Under the pieces are notes generated by a model. That model made no database searches and was not told the DNA's origin. It worked only from the letters and a program-made list of their open reading frames with translations. Both the position numbers and the translations under genes were made by a program. Below are positions 1 through 8,912 of a stretch of DNA of 64,000 nucleotides, piece by piece. Origin of the DNA: Aquaticitalea lipolytica (GTDB lineage Bacteria; Bacteroidota; Bacteroidia; Flavobacteriales; Flavobacteriaceae); the NCBI RefSeq assembly GCF_014641635.1, contig NZ_BMIC01000004.1:62001-126000 (forward strand). The letters run 5' to 3'. Numbering within the stretch: position 1 is the stretch's first letter; each line of letters begins with the position of its first letter.

Positions 1-186
1 GGCTTAACACTACAAGAAGCTGCAAAAGAAGTTATACAGAAAAAAGTACCTCAACTTGGTGGTGATGGTGGTATAGTTGCTGTAGATAAAAACGGAAATA
101 TGGTAATGGAATTTAATACTGCTGGTATGTATAGAGCATCAATGAATGACAAAGGCGAACTATATATTGGTATATACAAAGACTAA
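1..186 (+). CDS. Isoaspartyl peptidase / L-asparaginase, C-terminal fragment
   Basis: An open frame runs in from the left edge and ends at TAA 184-186, giving the last 61 residues of a protein. The fragment contains GGDGGIVAVDKNGN followed by EFNTAGMYRAS. This is the typical C-terminal beta-subunit segment of the Ntn-hydrolase isoaspartyl peptidase/type III asparaginase family, where a glycine-rich strand lines the substrate site. These enzymes self-cleave and hydrolyse isoaspartyl dipeptides or asparagine. The catalytic threonine lies upstream of the window, so activity cannot be judged. Confidence 0.8.
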   Translation, partial: GLTLQEAAKEVIQKKVPQLGGDGGIVAVDKNGNMVMEFNTAGMYRASMNDKGELYIGIYKD

Positions 187-307
187 ACTTTATGACGAAT
201 TTAACGCTTCATAAAAGTCTAACGTATTAAAAAAACTCGTATTTTAATTAACAGGAAAACGCCTACTTTTCTTTTCGTCTAAATCATCACCAAATACCAT
301 CAGTACT

Positions 308-3300
308 ATGTCTCTAAAAAAGCTTTTTGCCATCACATTTTTACTAACTCTAGTTGTTTCTTGTAAAAAAAAGGAAGTCGAAGAAGAAACCGATAATCTA
401 TTTAAATTCAGAGAATATATTAGTTATACTACATCTGGAGTTGTGTCAATTGCCGATCCAATTGTAATTAATTTAGCTACTGATGTCGAAGGTTGGGAAG
501 CTGGTAAAGAGATAAAAGACGCTATTGTTGCAATAGACCCTTATGTACAAGGAAAATTAACTGTTGCCAATGCTCATGCACTAACATTTACTCCAGACGA
601 ACACCTTAAACCAGATACAGAATATACAGTTTCGGTGAAGTTGAGTAAAATTTATAAAAACTTACCTAAAGGCTTTGAAACCTATACATTTAAATTTAAA
701 ACCATCACTCCAAATTTTAGTGTAACAACCAATAATTTACAGTCTTACAGTAAAAATTGGCAATACTTAGAAGCGGTTTTAAGAACTTCAGATATTGTAT
801 CGCTAAAAAATGCAAAGCAACTGGTTGAAGCCTATCAGAATGGAAAAAAATTAAAACTGCAATGGAATGATGCTATTGATAATGCAACGCTTTTTGAATT
901 TAAAATTGATAGTATTAATCGCCTTATTGAAGATAGCGATATTTTAGTGAAATGGAATGGAAAAGCTATAAACGCTGATAATGAAGGTGAAAATAAAGTA
1001 ATGATTCCTGGCATTAATAACTTTACAATTGTTAATGTAGAGGTGATTCAAACTCCAGAACAATATCTATCCATCAATTTTTCTGACCCTTTAAAAAAGC
1101 AACAAAATTTTGATGGATTAGTGACTATTCAAAATGCTAAAAGCCCAAAATATATTGTTGATGGTAATGTGTTAAAAGTATATCCAGATAATAAATTAGT
1201 TGGTAATGTTTTAGTTGACGTCTTTCAAGGTATCACTAATACAGATGGCTTTAAGCTCAAAAAACCATTCTCCGAAACGATTTCTTTTGAAGAGTTAAAA
1301 CCTCAAGTGCGTTTAATAAGTAACGGAACCATATTACCAAATTCGGAAGAATTAAAATTCAATTTTGAAGCTGTTAATTTAAAGGCTGTTGATGTAAGAG
1401 TTATTAAAATATTTGAAGATAATGTGCTTCAGTTTTTACAAGATAACGACCTACAAAGCAATAACGAAACTGCTATAAAACGTGTTGGTCGTCGTATTGC
1501 AAAACAAACCATAACATTACAAAATGATGGTGTTGAAAATGATGGTCGTTGGAAAGCATACAGCATCGATTTATCTAAATTTTTTAAAGCCGATCCAGGT
1601 GCAATATATCGTATAGAGTTGAGTATTAAAAAAGAATATTCTTTATTCAATTGTGATAATTATACGAATATTGATAATGCTGAAGATGACTATTATGAAG
1701 ATTATTATTACGAAGACGATTATTACTACAACGAAAACTATAATGAAAGTTACACAGAAGATGACGATTTAAGAGAAGAAGAATATTGGGATAATCTAAC
1801 TTACAGATATAGAAACTCAAACTATAATTGGAGAGAACGCAATAACCCTTGTCATGATGCCTATTATAACGAAAACAGAATTGTATCTCAAAACCTATTG
1901 GCTTCTAATCTCGGAGTCATTGTTAAACAAGGTGCAAATAACGCATACTATTTTGCTGTCACTAATATTTTAAACACTAATCCAGAATCTGGCGCAACTA
2001 TAAAGTTGTATAATTTTCAGCAACAAGAAATCAATAAGGCAACAACTGATGGTGAAGGTCTGGCAAAAATAAATTCAAACAAATATGCTTCGTTTGCCAT
2101 TGTTACAAAAGGAAAAAACACAACATACATAAAATTAGCCGATGGAAATTCTCTATCCTTAAGCAAATTTGATGTCTCTGGTAATAGCCTACAACGAGGG
2201 CTTAAAGGCTATATTTATGGAGAGCGTGGTGTATGGCGACCAGGTGATTCGTTATTTTTAACTTTTATGTTAAATGACAATGATAATAAACTCCCAAAAG
2301 GACATCCTGTAAAAATGGAAATTACAGATCCTAATGGAAAACTGATTTACAAAAACGTCACGACCGATAATGTCAATAATTTTTACCGATTCACAGTTCC
2401 TACATCTTCCGAAGGTAAAACAGGAAGTTACAATGCAAAAGTATCCGTTGGTGGTGCATCGTTTTATAAGAGTTTACGAGTTGAAACTGTTAAACCAAAT
2501 CGATTAAAAATAAAAGTAGATTTTGAAAACGAAATACTAACAAGTAACGAACCACTTAAAGGGACTTTAGATGTAAAATGGCTTCATGGAGCTGTTGCAA
2601 AAAACCTTAAAGCTGAAATTAAGGCAAAATTCAGTACGTCTTATGCTGGATTTAAAAATTATAAAGATTACGAATTCACAGACCCAACTCGAAGTTTTTC
2701 GTCAGAAGAACTTAATGTTTTTGAAGGAAAAGTAGATGAAAACGGAATCGCAAAAATCAATAACAAATTAGATATTGGCAAAAATGCGCCTGGACTACTA
2801 AACGTTCAGTTTTTGGTACGTGCATTCGAAAATGGAGGCGACTTTTCTTTAGATGCATTTACTAAAACTTACGCTCCTTACGAGTCTTTTGTTGGGCTTC
2901 GTTCACCTAAAGGGAATATGTATGGTTCGTTTTTTACAGATGAAAATCAAACCTTTGATATTGTAGTTGTAGATGCTCAAGGCAAACCTGTAAAAAGAGA
3001 TAATCTTGAAGTTAAGGTGTATAAAGTAGAATGGCGTTGGTGGTGGAACTCTTCTTACGATAATTTATCAAGCTACGTATCGAGTAATTACCACAGACCT
3101 TTTTTAGATAAAAAAGTGAGTATTGATGCTAACGGAAAAGGAAAATTCACATTAAAAATCCCTGAAAATGAACGTGGTCGATACCTTATAAGAGTGAATG
3201 ATCCAAAAAGTGGTCATGCTACAGGTCGTACTGCATATTTTTATAAAAACTGGTATCAAACGTCACCTTCATCAGATAAAGAAGCTGCTAAAATGCTTGT

Positions 3301-5893
3301 CTTTGCTGCTGATAAAGAAAAATATAATGTAGGCCAAACAGCTAAAATTACGTTCCCATCTGGCACAGAAGGGAGAGCATTAATTAGTATTGAAAATGGT
3401 TCTGATGTTTTGTCTCATAAATGGGTAAAAACCACAAAAGGAGAAACAACAGTTAATATCCCAATTACTGCCGAAATGGCTCCAAACGTATTTATTAATA
3501 TTTCATTATTGCAACCTCATGCAACAACTGCTAATGATTTACCATTACGTTTATATGGTGTTATTCCTATTCTTGTAGAAAATCCAAGCACAAAATTATC
3601 ACCAGAAATTAAGATGCCTAGTAGTCTTCAACCTGAACAACAGTTTGAAGTTGTTGTATCTGAAAAAAACAAAAAAGCAATGACTTACACTATTGCTATG
3701 GTTGAAGAAGGCTTGTTAGATTTAACACGTTTTAAAACTCCAAATGCTTGGGATGCATTTTATGCTCGTGAAGCTTTAGGCGTGAAAACTTGGGATGTTT
3801 TTGACGATGTGATTGGTGCTTATTCTGGAAGTATAGACCAAGTATTTGCAATTGGTGGTGATGGAAGTGCAGCTGCAGGGAAAAACCAAAAAGCAAACCG
3901 ATTCAAGCCAGTAGTAACATATTTAGGACCTTTTAAACTGGAAGCTGGAGCTAAAGCAACACACAAAATAAAAATGCCAAATTATATTGGTGCTGTTAGA
4001 ACAATGATTGTTGCTGGTGATGCTAAAACTGAAGCTTATGGAAGTGTCGATAAATCTGTTGAGGTTAAAAAACCACTTATGGTCTTGGCAACCTTACCTC
4101 GTAAGTTAAGTCCAGGTGAAAAAGTAACACTTCCTGTTACTGTTTTCGCAATGGAACCTAATGTGAAAAATGTAAACATCAGCTTAAAATTAAGCAATGG
4201 AATTGAAGTTGTTGGCGATAGAAGTAAATCGCTAACCTTTGCAAGACCAGATGAGCAAATGGCATATTTTGAATTAGATGTTAGCAAAGCTAATGGGTTT
4301 AATACTGTTGAAGTAATTGCCACAGGGAATGGTGAAAAATCGACTTACAAAGTTGAGATTGATGTGTATAATCCTAATCCTATCACATCAAAAGTATTAG
4401 AAAAAACAATGGAAGCTAATGCAAATGCTTCATTAGATTTTTCCACCTTTGGTGTTGTAGGAACCAATTCGGCAACTGTTGAATTTTCAACAATGCCACC
4501 AATGGATTTTTCAAGACGACTTCAGTATTTAGTACAATATCCTCATGGTTGTTTGGAGCAAACCACATCGAGTGTGTTTCCTCAATTATATTTAAACGAT
4601 ATTTTTGATTTGCCATATAAGAAGAAGCAAGAAATAAAATCGAATATCGAAAACGGGATAAAACGTTTGGGTAATTTTCAACATCCAAATGGTGGTATGA
4701 GTTATTGGATGGGTGAAAATACAGCCAACGACTGGAGTACAAGTTACGCAGGACATTTTATGATTGAAGCCGAGAAAAAAGGATTTGTATTGCCATTAAC
4801 CTTTAAAAGCAATTGGTTAAAATACCAAAAGCAAGCTGCTCAAGATTGGCGACCAAGCTATAAAACTTACAATTCCGATTTAGCACAAGCCTATCGTTTA
4901 TATACATTAGCATTGGCTGGAAGTCCAGATTTGGCATCAATGAATCGCTTAAGAGAATTTAGTGAAATTTCAAATGAAGCCAAATGGCGACTCGCTGCCG
5001 CTTATGCTTTAGCAGGACAAAAAGAAGCCAGTAACAAAATATCGAGTACAGCAAACATCAATTTTACACCTCCAAAGTATAATTATTATACCTATGGTTC
5101 GGTTGATAGAAACAGAGCAATGGCTTTAGAAACCATGATTCTGACTAAAAATTCTAAAATGCGAGAATTGGCGCAATACATTGCTAAAGATTTATCGAGC
5201 GACCAATGGATGAGCACACAAACTACGGCGTATAGTTTATTGGCAATGGCAAAAATGGTAGAAGCTAATGGAGGAAAGGCTATGAAGCTAACGTATACTT
5301 TTAATGGAAAAACCGAAACTATCGATACTAAAAGCGCAATTGCACAACGAGAATTATCTGTAAAAGATGGAAACAATTCGTTTTCATTTAAAAACAATTT
5401 AGATAATGTTGTGTATGTACGAGTGCTTAATTCTGGAAAACTACCTTTAGGTCAAGAAATAGCAGAGCAACGAGGTTTAAGTGTTTCTGTTGAATATAAA
5501 GATTTAAAAGGCAACAAGATTGATATCAGTAAACTGCAACAAGGACAAGATTTTGTTGCAACTGTAAAAGTGAGTAACCTCAAAGACGAAAACGTAAATG
5601 ATGTGGCATTAACACAAATATTCCCTTCAGGATGGGAAATTGTCAACACACGTTTTACCGATTTTGGAGACAACACTACTAGTCAAGCACGATTTACAGA
5701 TATAAGAGATGATAGAGTTAACTTCTATTTTGATTTGAATAGACGAGGACAATATGACACTAAAACTTTTAATATTATGTTGAATGCTTCTTATTTAGGA
5801 ACCTATTATTTACCAGGAATTCAAGCAGAGGCTATGTATGATAATGAGTATTTGGTGCGTACTAAAGGTCGTTGGGTTGAGGTAGAGAAATAA
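308..5893 (+). CDS. Alpha-2-macroglobulin family lipoprotein with thioester motif
   Basis: A 1861-residue envelope protein. It starts with a lipoprotein signal (lipobox VVSC, lipidated Cys19). An N-terminal Big_5-like domain with TPDEHLKPDTEYTVSV comes first, followed by stacked macroglobulin-like domains. A bait/MG region contains GERGVWRPGDSLFLTF near residue 640. The thioester motif GCLEQ is at about residues 1413-1417, preceding the alpha-helical TED domain (QHPNGGMSYW and later repeats). Bacterial A2Ms trap and covalently bind attacking proteases in the periplasm, guarding the wall together with PBP1C, whose gene lies about 3 kb downstream. An unusual Tyr/Asp/Glu-rich insert spans about residues 448-520. 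The stop is only 1 bp from that of the convergent T9SS gene. Confidence 0.93.
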   Translation: MSLKKLFAITFLLTLVVSCKKKEVEEETDNLFKFREYISYTTSGVVSIADPIVINLATDVEGWEAGKEIKDAIVAIDPYVQGKLTVANAHALTFTPDEHLKPDTEYTVSVKLSKIYKNLPKGFETYTFKFKTITPNFSVTTNNLQSYSKNWQYLEAVLRTSDIVSLKNAKQLVEAYQNGKKLKLQWNDAIDNATLFEFKIDSINRLIEDSDILVKWNGKAINADNEGENKVMIPGINNFTIVNVEVIQTPEQYLSINFSDPLKKQQNFDGLVTIQNAKSPKYIVDGNVLKVYPDNKLVGNVLVDVFQGITNTDGFKLKKPFSETISFEELKPQVRLISNGTILPNSEELKFNFEAVNLKAVDVRVIKIFEDNVLQFLQDNDLQSNNETAIKRVGRRIAKQTITLQNDGVENDGRWKAYSIDLSKFFKADPGAIYRIELSIKKEYSLFNCDNYTNIDNAEDDYYEDYYYEDDYYYNENYNESYTEDDDLREEEYWDNLTYRYRNSNYNWRERNNPCHDAYYNENRIVSQNLLASNLGVIVKQGANNAYYFAVTNILNTNPESGATIKLYNFQQQEINKATTDGEGLAKINSNKYASFAIVTKGKNTTYIKLADGNSLSLSKFDVSGNSLQRGLKGYIYGERGVWRPGDSLFLTFMLNDNDNKLPKGHPVKMEITDPNGKLIYKNVTTDNVNNFYRFTVPTSSEGKTGSYNAKVSVGGASFYKSLRVETVKPNRLKIKVDFENEILTSNEPLKGTLDVKWLHGAVAKNLKAEIKAKFSTSYAGFKNYKDYEFTDPTRSFSSEELNVFEGKVDENGIAKINNKLDIGKNAPGLLNVQFLVRAFENGGDFSLDAFTKTYAPYESFVGLRSPKGNMYGSFFTDENQTFDIVVVDAQGKPVKRDNLEVKVYKVEWRWWWNSSYDNLSSYVSSNYHRPFLDKKVSIDANGKGKFTLKIPENERGRYLIRVNDPKSGHATGRTAYFYKNWYQTSPSSDKEAAKMLVFAADKEKYNVGQTAKITFPSGTEGRALISIENGSDVLSHKWVKTTKGETTVNIPITAEMAPNVFINISLLQPHATTANDLPLRLYGVIPILVENPSTKLSPEIKMPSSLQPEQQFEVVVSEKNKKAMTYTIAMVEEGLLDLTRFKTPNAWDAFYAREALGVKTWDVFDDVIGAYSGSIDQVFAIGGDGSAAAGKNQKANRFKPVVTYLGPFKLEAGAKATHKIKMPNYIGAVRTMIVAGDAKTEAYGSVDKSVEVKKPLMVLATLPRKLSPGEKVTLPVTVFAMEPNVKNVNISLKLSNGIEVVGDRSKSLTFARPDEQMAYFELDVSKANGFNTVEVIATGNGEKSTYKVEIDVYNPNPITSKVLEKTMEANANASLDFSTFGVVGTNSATVEFSTMPPMDFSRRLQYLVQYPHGCLEQTTSSVFPQLYLNDIFDLPYKKKQEIKSNIENGIKRLGNFQHPNGGMSYWMGENTANDWSTSYAGHFMIEAEKKGFVLPLTFKSNWLKYQKQAAQDWRPSYKTYNSDLAQAYRLYTLALAGSPDLASMNRLREFSEISNEAKWRLAAAYALAGQKEASNKISSTANINFTPPKYNYYTYGSVDRNRAMALETMILTKNSKMRELAQYIAKDLSSDQWMSTQTTAYSLLAMAKMVEANGGKAMKLTYTFNGKTETIDTKSAIAQRELSVKDGNNSFSFKNNLDNVVYVRVLNSGKLPLGQEIAEQRGLSVSVEYKDLKGNKIDISKLQQGQDFVATVKVSNLKDENVNDVALTQIFPSGWEIVNTRFTDFGDNTTSQARFTDIRDDRVNFYFDLNRRGQYDTKTFNIMLNASYLGTYYLPGIQAEAMYDNEYLVRTKGRWVEVEK

Positions 5894-5894
5894 T

Positions 5895-7760
5895 CTACCT
5901 CTTCAACGTAAAATGACCTTTAAGCTCTTGTCCATCAATATTAATAACATACCAATAATCAGACATTGGTAATGGTTGGTTTTTAAAAGTACCATCCCAA
6001 GCAAATGGACTATTTTTAGAACTAATTAATAATCGACCATAACGATCAAAAATATAGACCTCAGAATGATTATAGAACTCGATACCTTTTAAATTAAAGG
6101 TATCGTTTTCTGTATCACCATTAGGTGTGAAAAATTTAGGAACCCAAAAGTGTAAATATTCAATTGATGCAACACCACAACCACTGCGCTCTCTAACATA
6201 AATCGTATATAATCCGCCTTCAATAGTATTAAAAACTGGATTTAATTGATAGTTGATTCCATCTAAAGAATATTCAAAATCGCCTGTATTTGCAGTAGAA
6301 ATAATAATATCTGTACCTTCAGACTCTACCGAACCAATAACTGGATTATCTATTTGAGTTAGTGTTATTGTTTTTGTTGCCGAACAACCATTTCCATTTG
6401 TTACAATAACTGTATATATTCCTGATGTGTTTACTGTAGTTTGTGAAATGACATCTCCTGTACTCCATAAATAGGTCATATTCTGAACATTTGCATATAA
6501 GGTAATATCTTCCCCTTCGCAAAAGGTGAGTTCTTCATCCACTACAACTGGAACAGGATAAAATACTATACTAACAGCTGTACGATTATTTGACACACAA
6601 TTACCATTACTTGTTACTGCTTCTGCATAATATGTTCCTGCCACATTAGTAGGATACGAATCGCTTTCAGACAATAAAAGGTTACCTCCACTTGGAGCGT
6701 CATACCAATTTACAATCACATCAGCTGGTACTGTTACTGAAACAGATTGAGTATCATTCCCGCAATTTTCAATATTACCATTACTAATTGGAGCTTCTGG
6801 GACTTCGATTACACGAATTTCAAAAACTTCTGACAGTGAGCTACATTGAGGGTTCGCCAAATTAACAGCATCTTCGGCTACTTTAACTCTATAATAAGTT
6901 GTTGTATTTATATTAGGTGTTATGTATGATTGGTAAGTTTCGCCAACAATATCAACCCATATTGTATTATCAGTACTTTCTTGCCATTGATAAGCATGAG
7001 TTGTATAAATTGAAAAGTCTGGATTAGCTGTTAATTGAGTTGCAAAAGGAGTATCGTTTTCACATACCATGATTGTAGCATTAGATTGTGAATCTTCAAT
7101 AACAATATTATCGCCACAAGTTTTAAATACTATATCATCTATTGCTAAATCATTTCCACAACCACCAACACCATTATTTATCATTTTTAAAATCACAGAA
7201 GTTTGAGCTGGTAAGGTTTGAAATGTAAGCCCAAATTGTTCCCAAATAGCATTAGGTGTTCCTGCGATATTTCCAGTATCACCAGATGCCAACAAATTAG
7301 TATCTGTAATATCCCAAATCTGAAACTTAACATTTATTGGAATACCACTTCCGCCACATCCACTACTAGGTAATAAGTTTAATAACCATGAAGAAAATTC
7401 GTAAGATGTATTTTCACAAAGTCCGTTAATGGTCTGTCTAAAAAATTCGCCAGCTGTAAAATCTGCATTAACAATTAAGCTTCTTCCATTAGTATCGTTT
7501 GGTGTATGGTCTAAGGTATTATGCCAACCATACCAGTTTGTAGTGCTTGATACAGTATAAAACCCATCATTAGGTGCTGAATTAGCATAAGTATATGTTG
7601 TGGTTCCAAGAGGTAAAGCCACATTGTTTGTTCCTTCTCCAAAGGTTTCTATAAAAATAGGATCACCTGAATTCCCATTACAAAACCCAAGTTGTGCAAA
7701 AGCATTTGGAATACTTACACATAATAAAACGATTTGGATACTTTTTCTTAAAAATTTCAC
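5895..7760 (-). CDS. T9SS type B sorting domain protein with Ig-like/PKD-type repeats
   Basis: A 621-residue exported protein with an N-terminal signal peptide ending near NAFAQ (residue 22). An N-terminal beta-rich, MAM/lectin-like domain (about 25-215) is followed by several Ig-like modules (about 225-530) carrying Cys and Trp signatures such as TYLWSTGD. The C-terminal about 85 residues hold the gliding-motility-associated/type B sorting domain, with FFTPNGDTENDTFNL, VYIFDRYGRL, WDGTFKNQPLP and a final FTLKR. Such proteins cross the outer membrane through T9SS and are anchored or released at the surface; the type B class usually needs a PorP/SprF partner. No adjacent PorP is present here, so a partner must act from elsewhere, possibly the one at 19.6-20.5 kb. 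The ligand is unknown. Confidence 0.88.
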   Translation of the reverse strand: MKFLRKSIQIVLLCVSIPNAFAQLGFCNGNSGDPIFIETFGEGTNNVALPLGTTTYTYANSAPNDGFYTVSSTTNWYGWHNTLDHTPNDTNGRSLIVNADFTAGEFFRQTINGLCENTSYEFSSWLLNLLPSSGCGGSGIPINVKFQIWDITDTNLLASGDTGNIAGTPNAIWEQFGLTFQTLPAQTSVILKMINNGVGGCGNDLAIDDIVFKTCGDNIVIEDSQSNATIMVCENDTPFATQLTANPDFSIYTTHAYQWQESTDNTIWVDIVGETYQSYITPNINTTTYYRVKVAEDAVNLANPQCSSLSEVFEIRVIEVPEAPISNGNIENCGNDTQSVSVTVPADVIVNWYDAPSGGNLLLSESDSYPTNVAGTYYAEAVTSNGNCVSNNRTAVSIVFYPVPVVVDEELTFCEGEDITLYANVQNMTYLWSTGDVISQTTVNTSGIYTVIVTNGNGCSATKTITLTQIDNPVIGSVESEGTDIIISTANTGDFEYSLDGINYQLNPVFNTIEGGLYTIYVRERSGCGVASIEYLHFWVPKFFTPNGDTENDTFNLKGIEFYNHSEVYIFDRYGRLLISSKNSPFAWDGTFKNQPLPMSDYWYVINIDGQELKGHFTLKR

Positions 7761-7769
7761 GTTTTAAAA

Positions 7770-7806
7770 ATAAACATTATACCATAAAAACACAGCTAAT
7801 GTTTAT
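7770..7806. repeat. 10-bp inverted repeat in a divergent intergenic region
   Basis: ATAAACATTA (7770-7779) and TAATGTTTAT (7797-7806) form a perfect inverted repeat between the divergent T9SS type B gene and the DUF2071 gene. It could be an operator, but the region is AT-rich and chance is possible. Confidence 0.3.
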
Positions 7807-7881
7807 ATTAGTAGTAAGTTTTTAATGAAAATTATAAACGCAATCGTTTTCGTTAATTTTAATTACACTTAATAATAAAAA

Positions 7882-8604
7882 ATGAGGGCTTCAGAAATAT
7901 TAAATAAAGCAAATCATCGCGATTTTGAATATCCTAAACGGCCTTGGAAGTTTTATCAGGAATGGAATAAAGCTATTTTTTTACATTGGGAAATTGAACC
8001 AGAGTTAATAAAACCTTTGCTGCCAAAATCTGTTGAATTAGATACCATTAATAACAAAGCATGGGTTAGTTTAGTTGCTTTTGACATGAATCATATTGGC
8101 ATTAGAAACATGCCTAAAATACCTCATATTTCAGATTTTCATGAAATAAATATCAGAACCTACATTAAGTGTAATGGAAAGTCTAGTGTTTATTTTTTAA
8201 GTATGGAAGGTAGCAAACGATCATCATGTAAAGTTTTAAAAGCAATATCAAAGTTTCCTTACGAACATTCTAAAATGAAGCGAACAGATTTTAGTTATGA
8301 ATCTCATAATTCAATCTCAAATAATAGTTTAGAACTTATTTACAGATTACAAATTGAAGCCACAAAAAAAGACGCTACAGATATCTGGTTGACTGAACGT
8401 TATGCTGTTTTTCAAGATTATAAAAACAAACTTATTGAATATGATGTGCATCATATAGAATGGCCAATTCAACCCATTTTAATAAAAAACCTAGAGTTAA
8501 ATTATCCAAAATTTAATCACCTTATTAACAACCAACCCAATAGAGTACACTATTCTGAAGGTGTAAAAGTGCTAACGTGGGACAAAAGAAAACACAAATT
8601 ATGA
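7882..8604 (+). CDS. DUF2071 (YqjF-like) family protein
   Basis: A 240-residue soluble protein without a signal peptide. The N-terminal segment (RPWKFYQEWNKAIFLHWEI, then ELIKPLLPKSVELDT, then AWVSLVAFDM) matches the DUF2071/YqjF family, which has an acetoacetate-decarboxylase-like fold. The biochemical role of the family is not established. It starts the operon-like set DUF2071-ABM-pbpC. Its stop codon TGA (8602-8604) overlaps the ATG of the next gene in an ATGA arrangement, which suggests translational coupling. Confidence 0.8.
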   Translation: MRASEILNKANHRDFEYPKRPWKFYQEWNKAIFLHWEIEPELIKPLLPKSVELDTINNKAWVSLVAFDMNHIGIRNMPKIPHISDFHEINIRTYIKCNGKSSVYFLSMEGSKRSSCKVLKAISKFPYEHSKMKRTDFSYESHNSISNNSLELIYRLQIEATKKDATDIWLTERYAVFQDYKNKLIEYDVHHIEWPIQPILIKNLELNYPKFNHLINNQPNRVHYSEGVKVLTWDKRKHKL

Positions 8605-8912
8605 CTTCTAATTTTGAGCCTTATTACGCTGTTATTTTTACTTCAAAACGAACTGAAGGTGATAATGGCTATGCTGAAATGTCACAGCTTATGAATAGTT
8701 TAGCCAAAAAGCAAAAAGGATTTATAGGTGTTGATAGTGCTCGAAACAATATAGGAATTACTGTTAGTTATTGGAAAAATTTAGAAGCCATAAAAAATTG
8801 GAAACAACAAACAGACCATTTAATGGCTCAAAAAAAAGGAAGGACAGATTGGTACAGTTGGTATAATGTGAAGATTTGTAAGGTTGAACGCGAATATGAG
8901 TTTGGACATTGA
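8601..8912 (+). CDS. Antibiotic biosynthesis monooxygenase (ABM) domain protein
   Basis: A 103-residue cytoplasmic protein of dimeric alpha+beta (ferredoxin-like) type. Its ABM signature is YYAVIFTSKR, then QKGFIGVDSAR, then ITVSYWKNLEAIKNWKQ and a C-terminal WYSWYNVKICKVER. Family members are small cofactor-free monooxygenases or heme-degrading enzymes; the substrate cannot be read here. I chose ATG 8601 over an upstream in-frame GTG at 8577, because ATG gives the usual ABM length and a classic ATGA overlap with the DUF2071 gene. Its own stop TGA overlaps the TTG start of pbpC. Confidence 0.82.
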   Translation: MTSNFEPYYAVIFTSKRTEGDNGYAEMSQLMNSLAKKQKGFIGVDSARNNIGITVSYWKNLEAIKNWKQQTDHLMAQKKGRTDWYSWYNVKICKVEREYEFGH

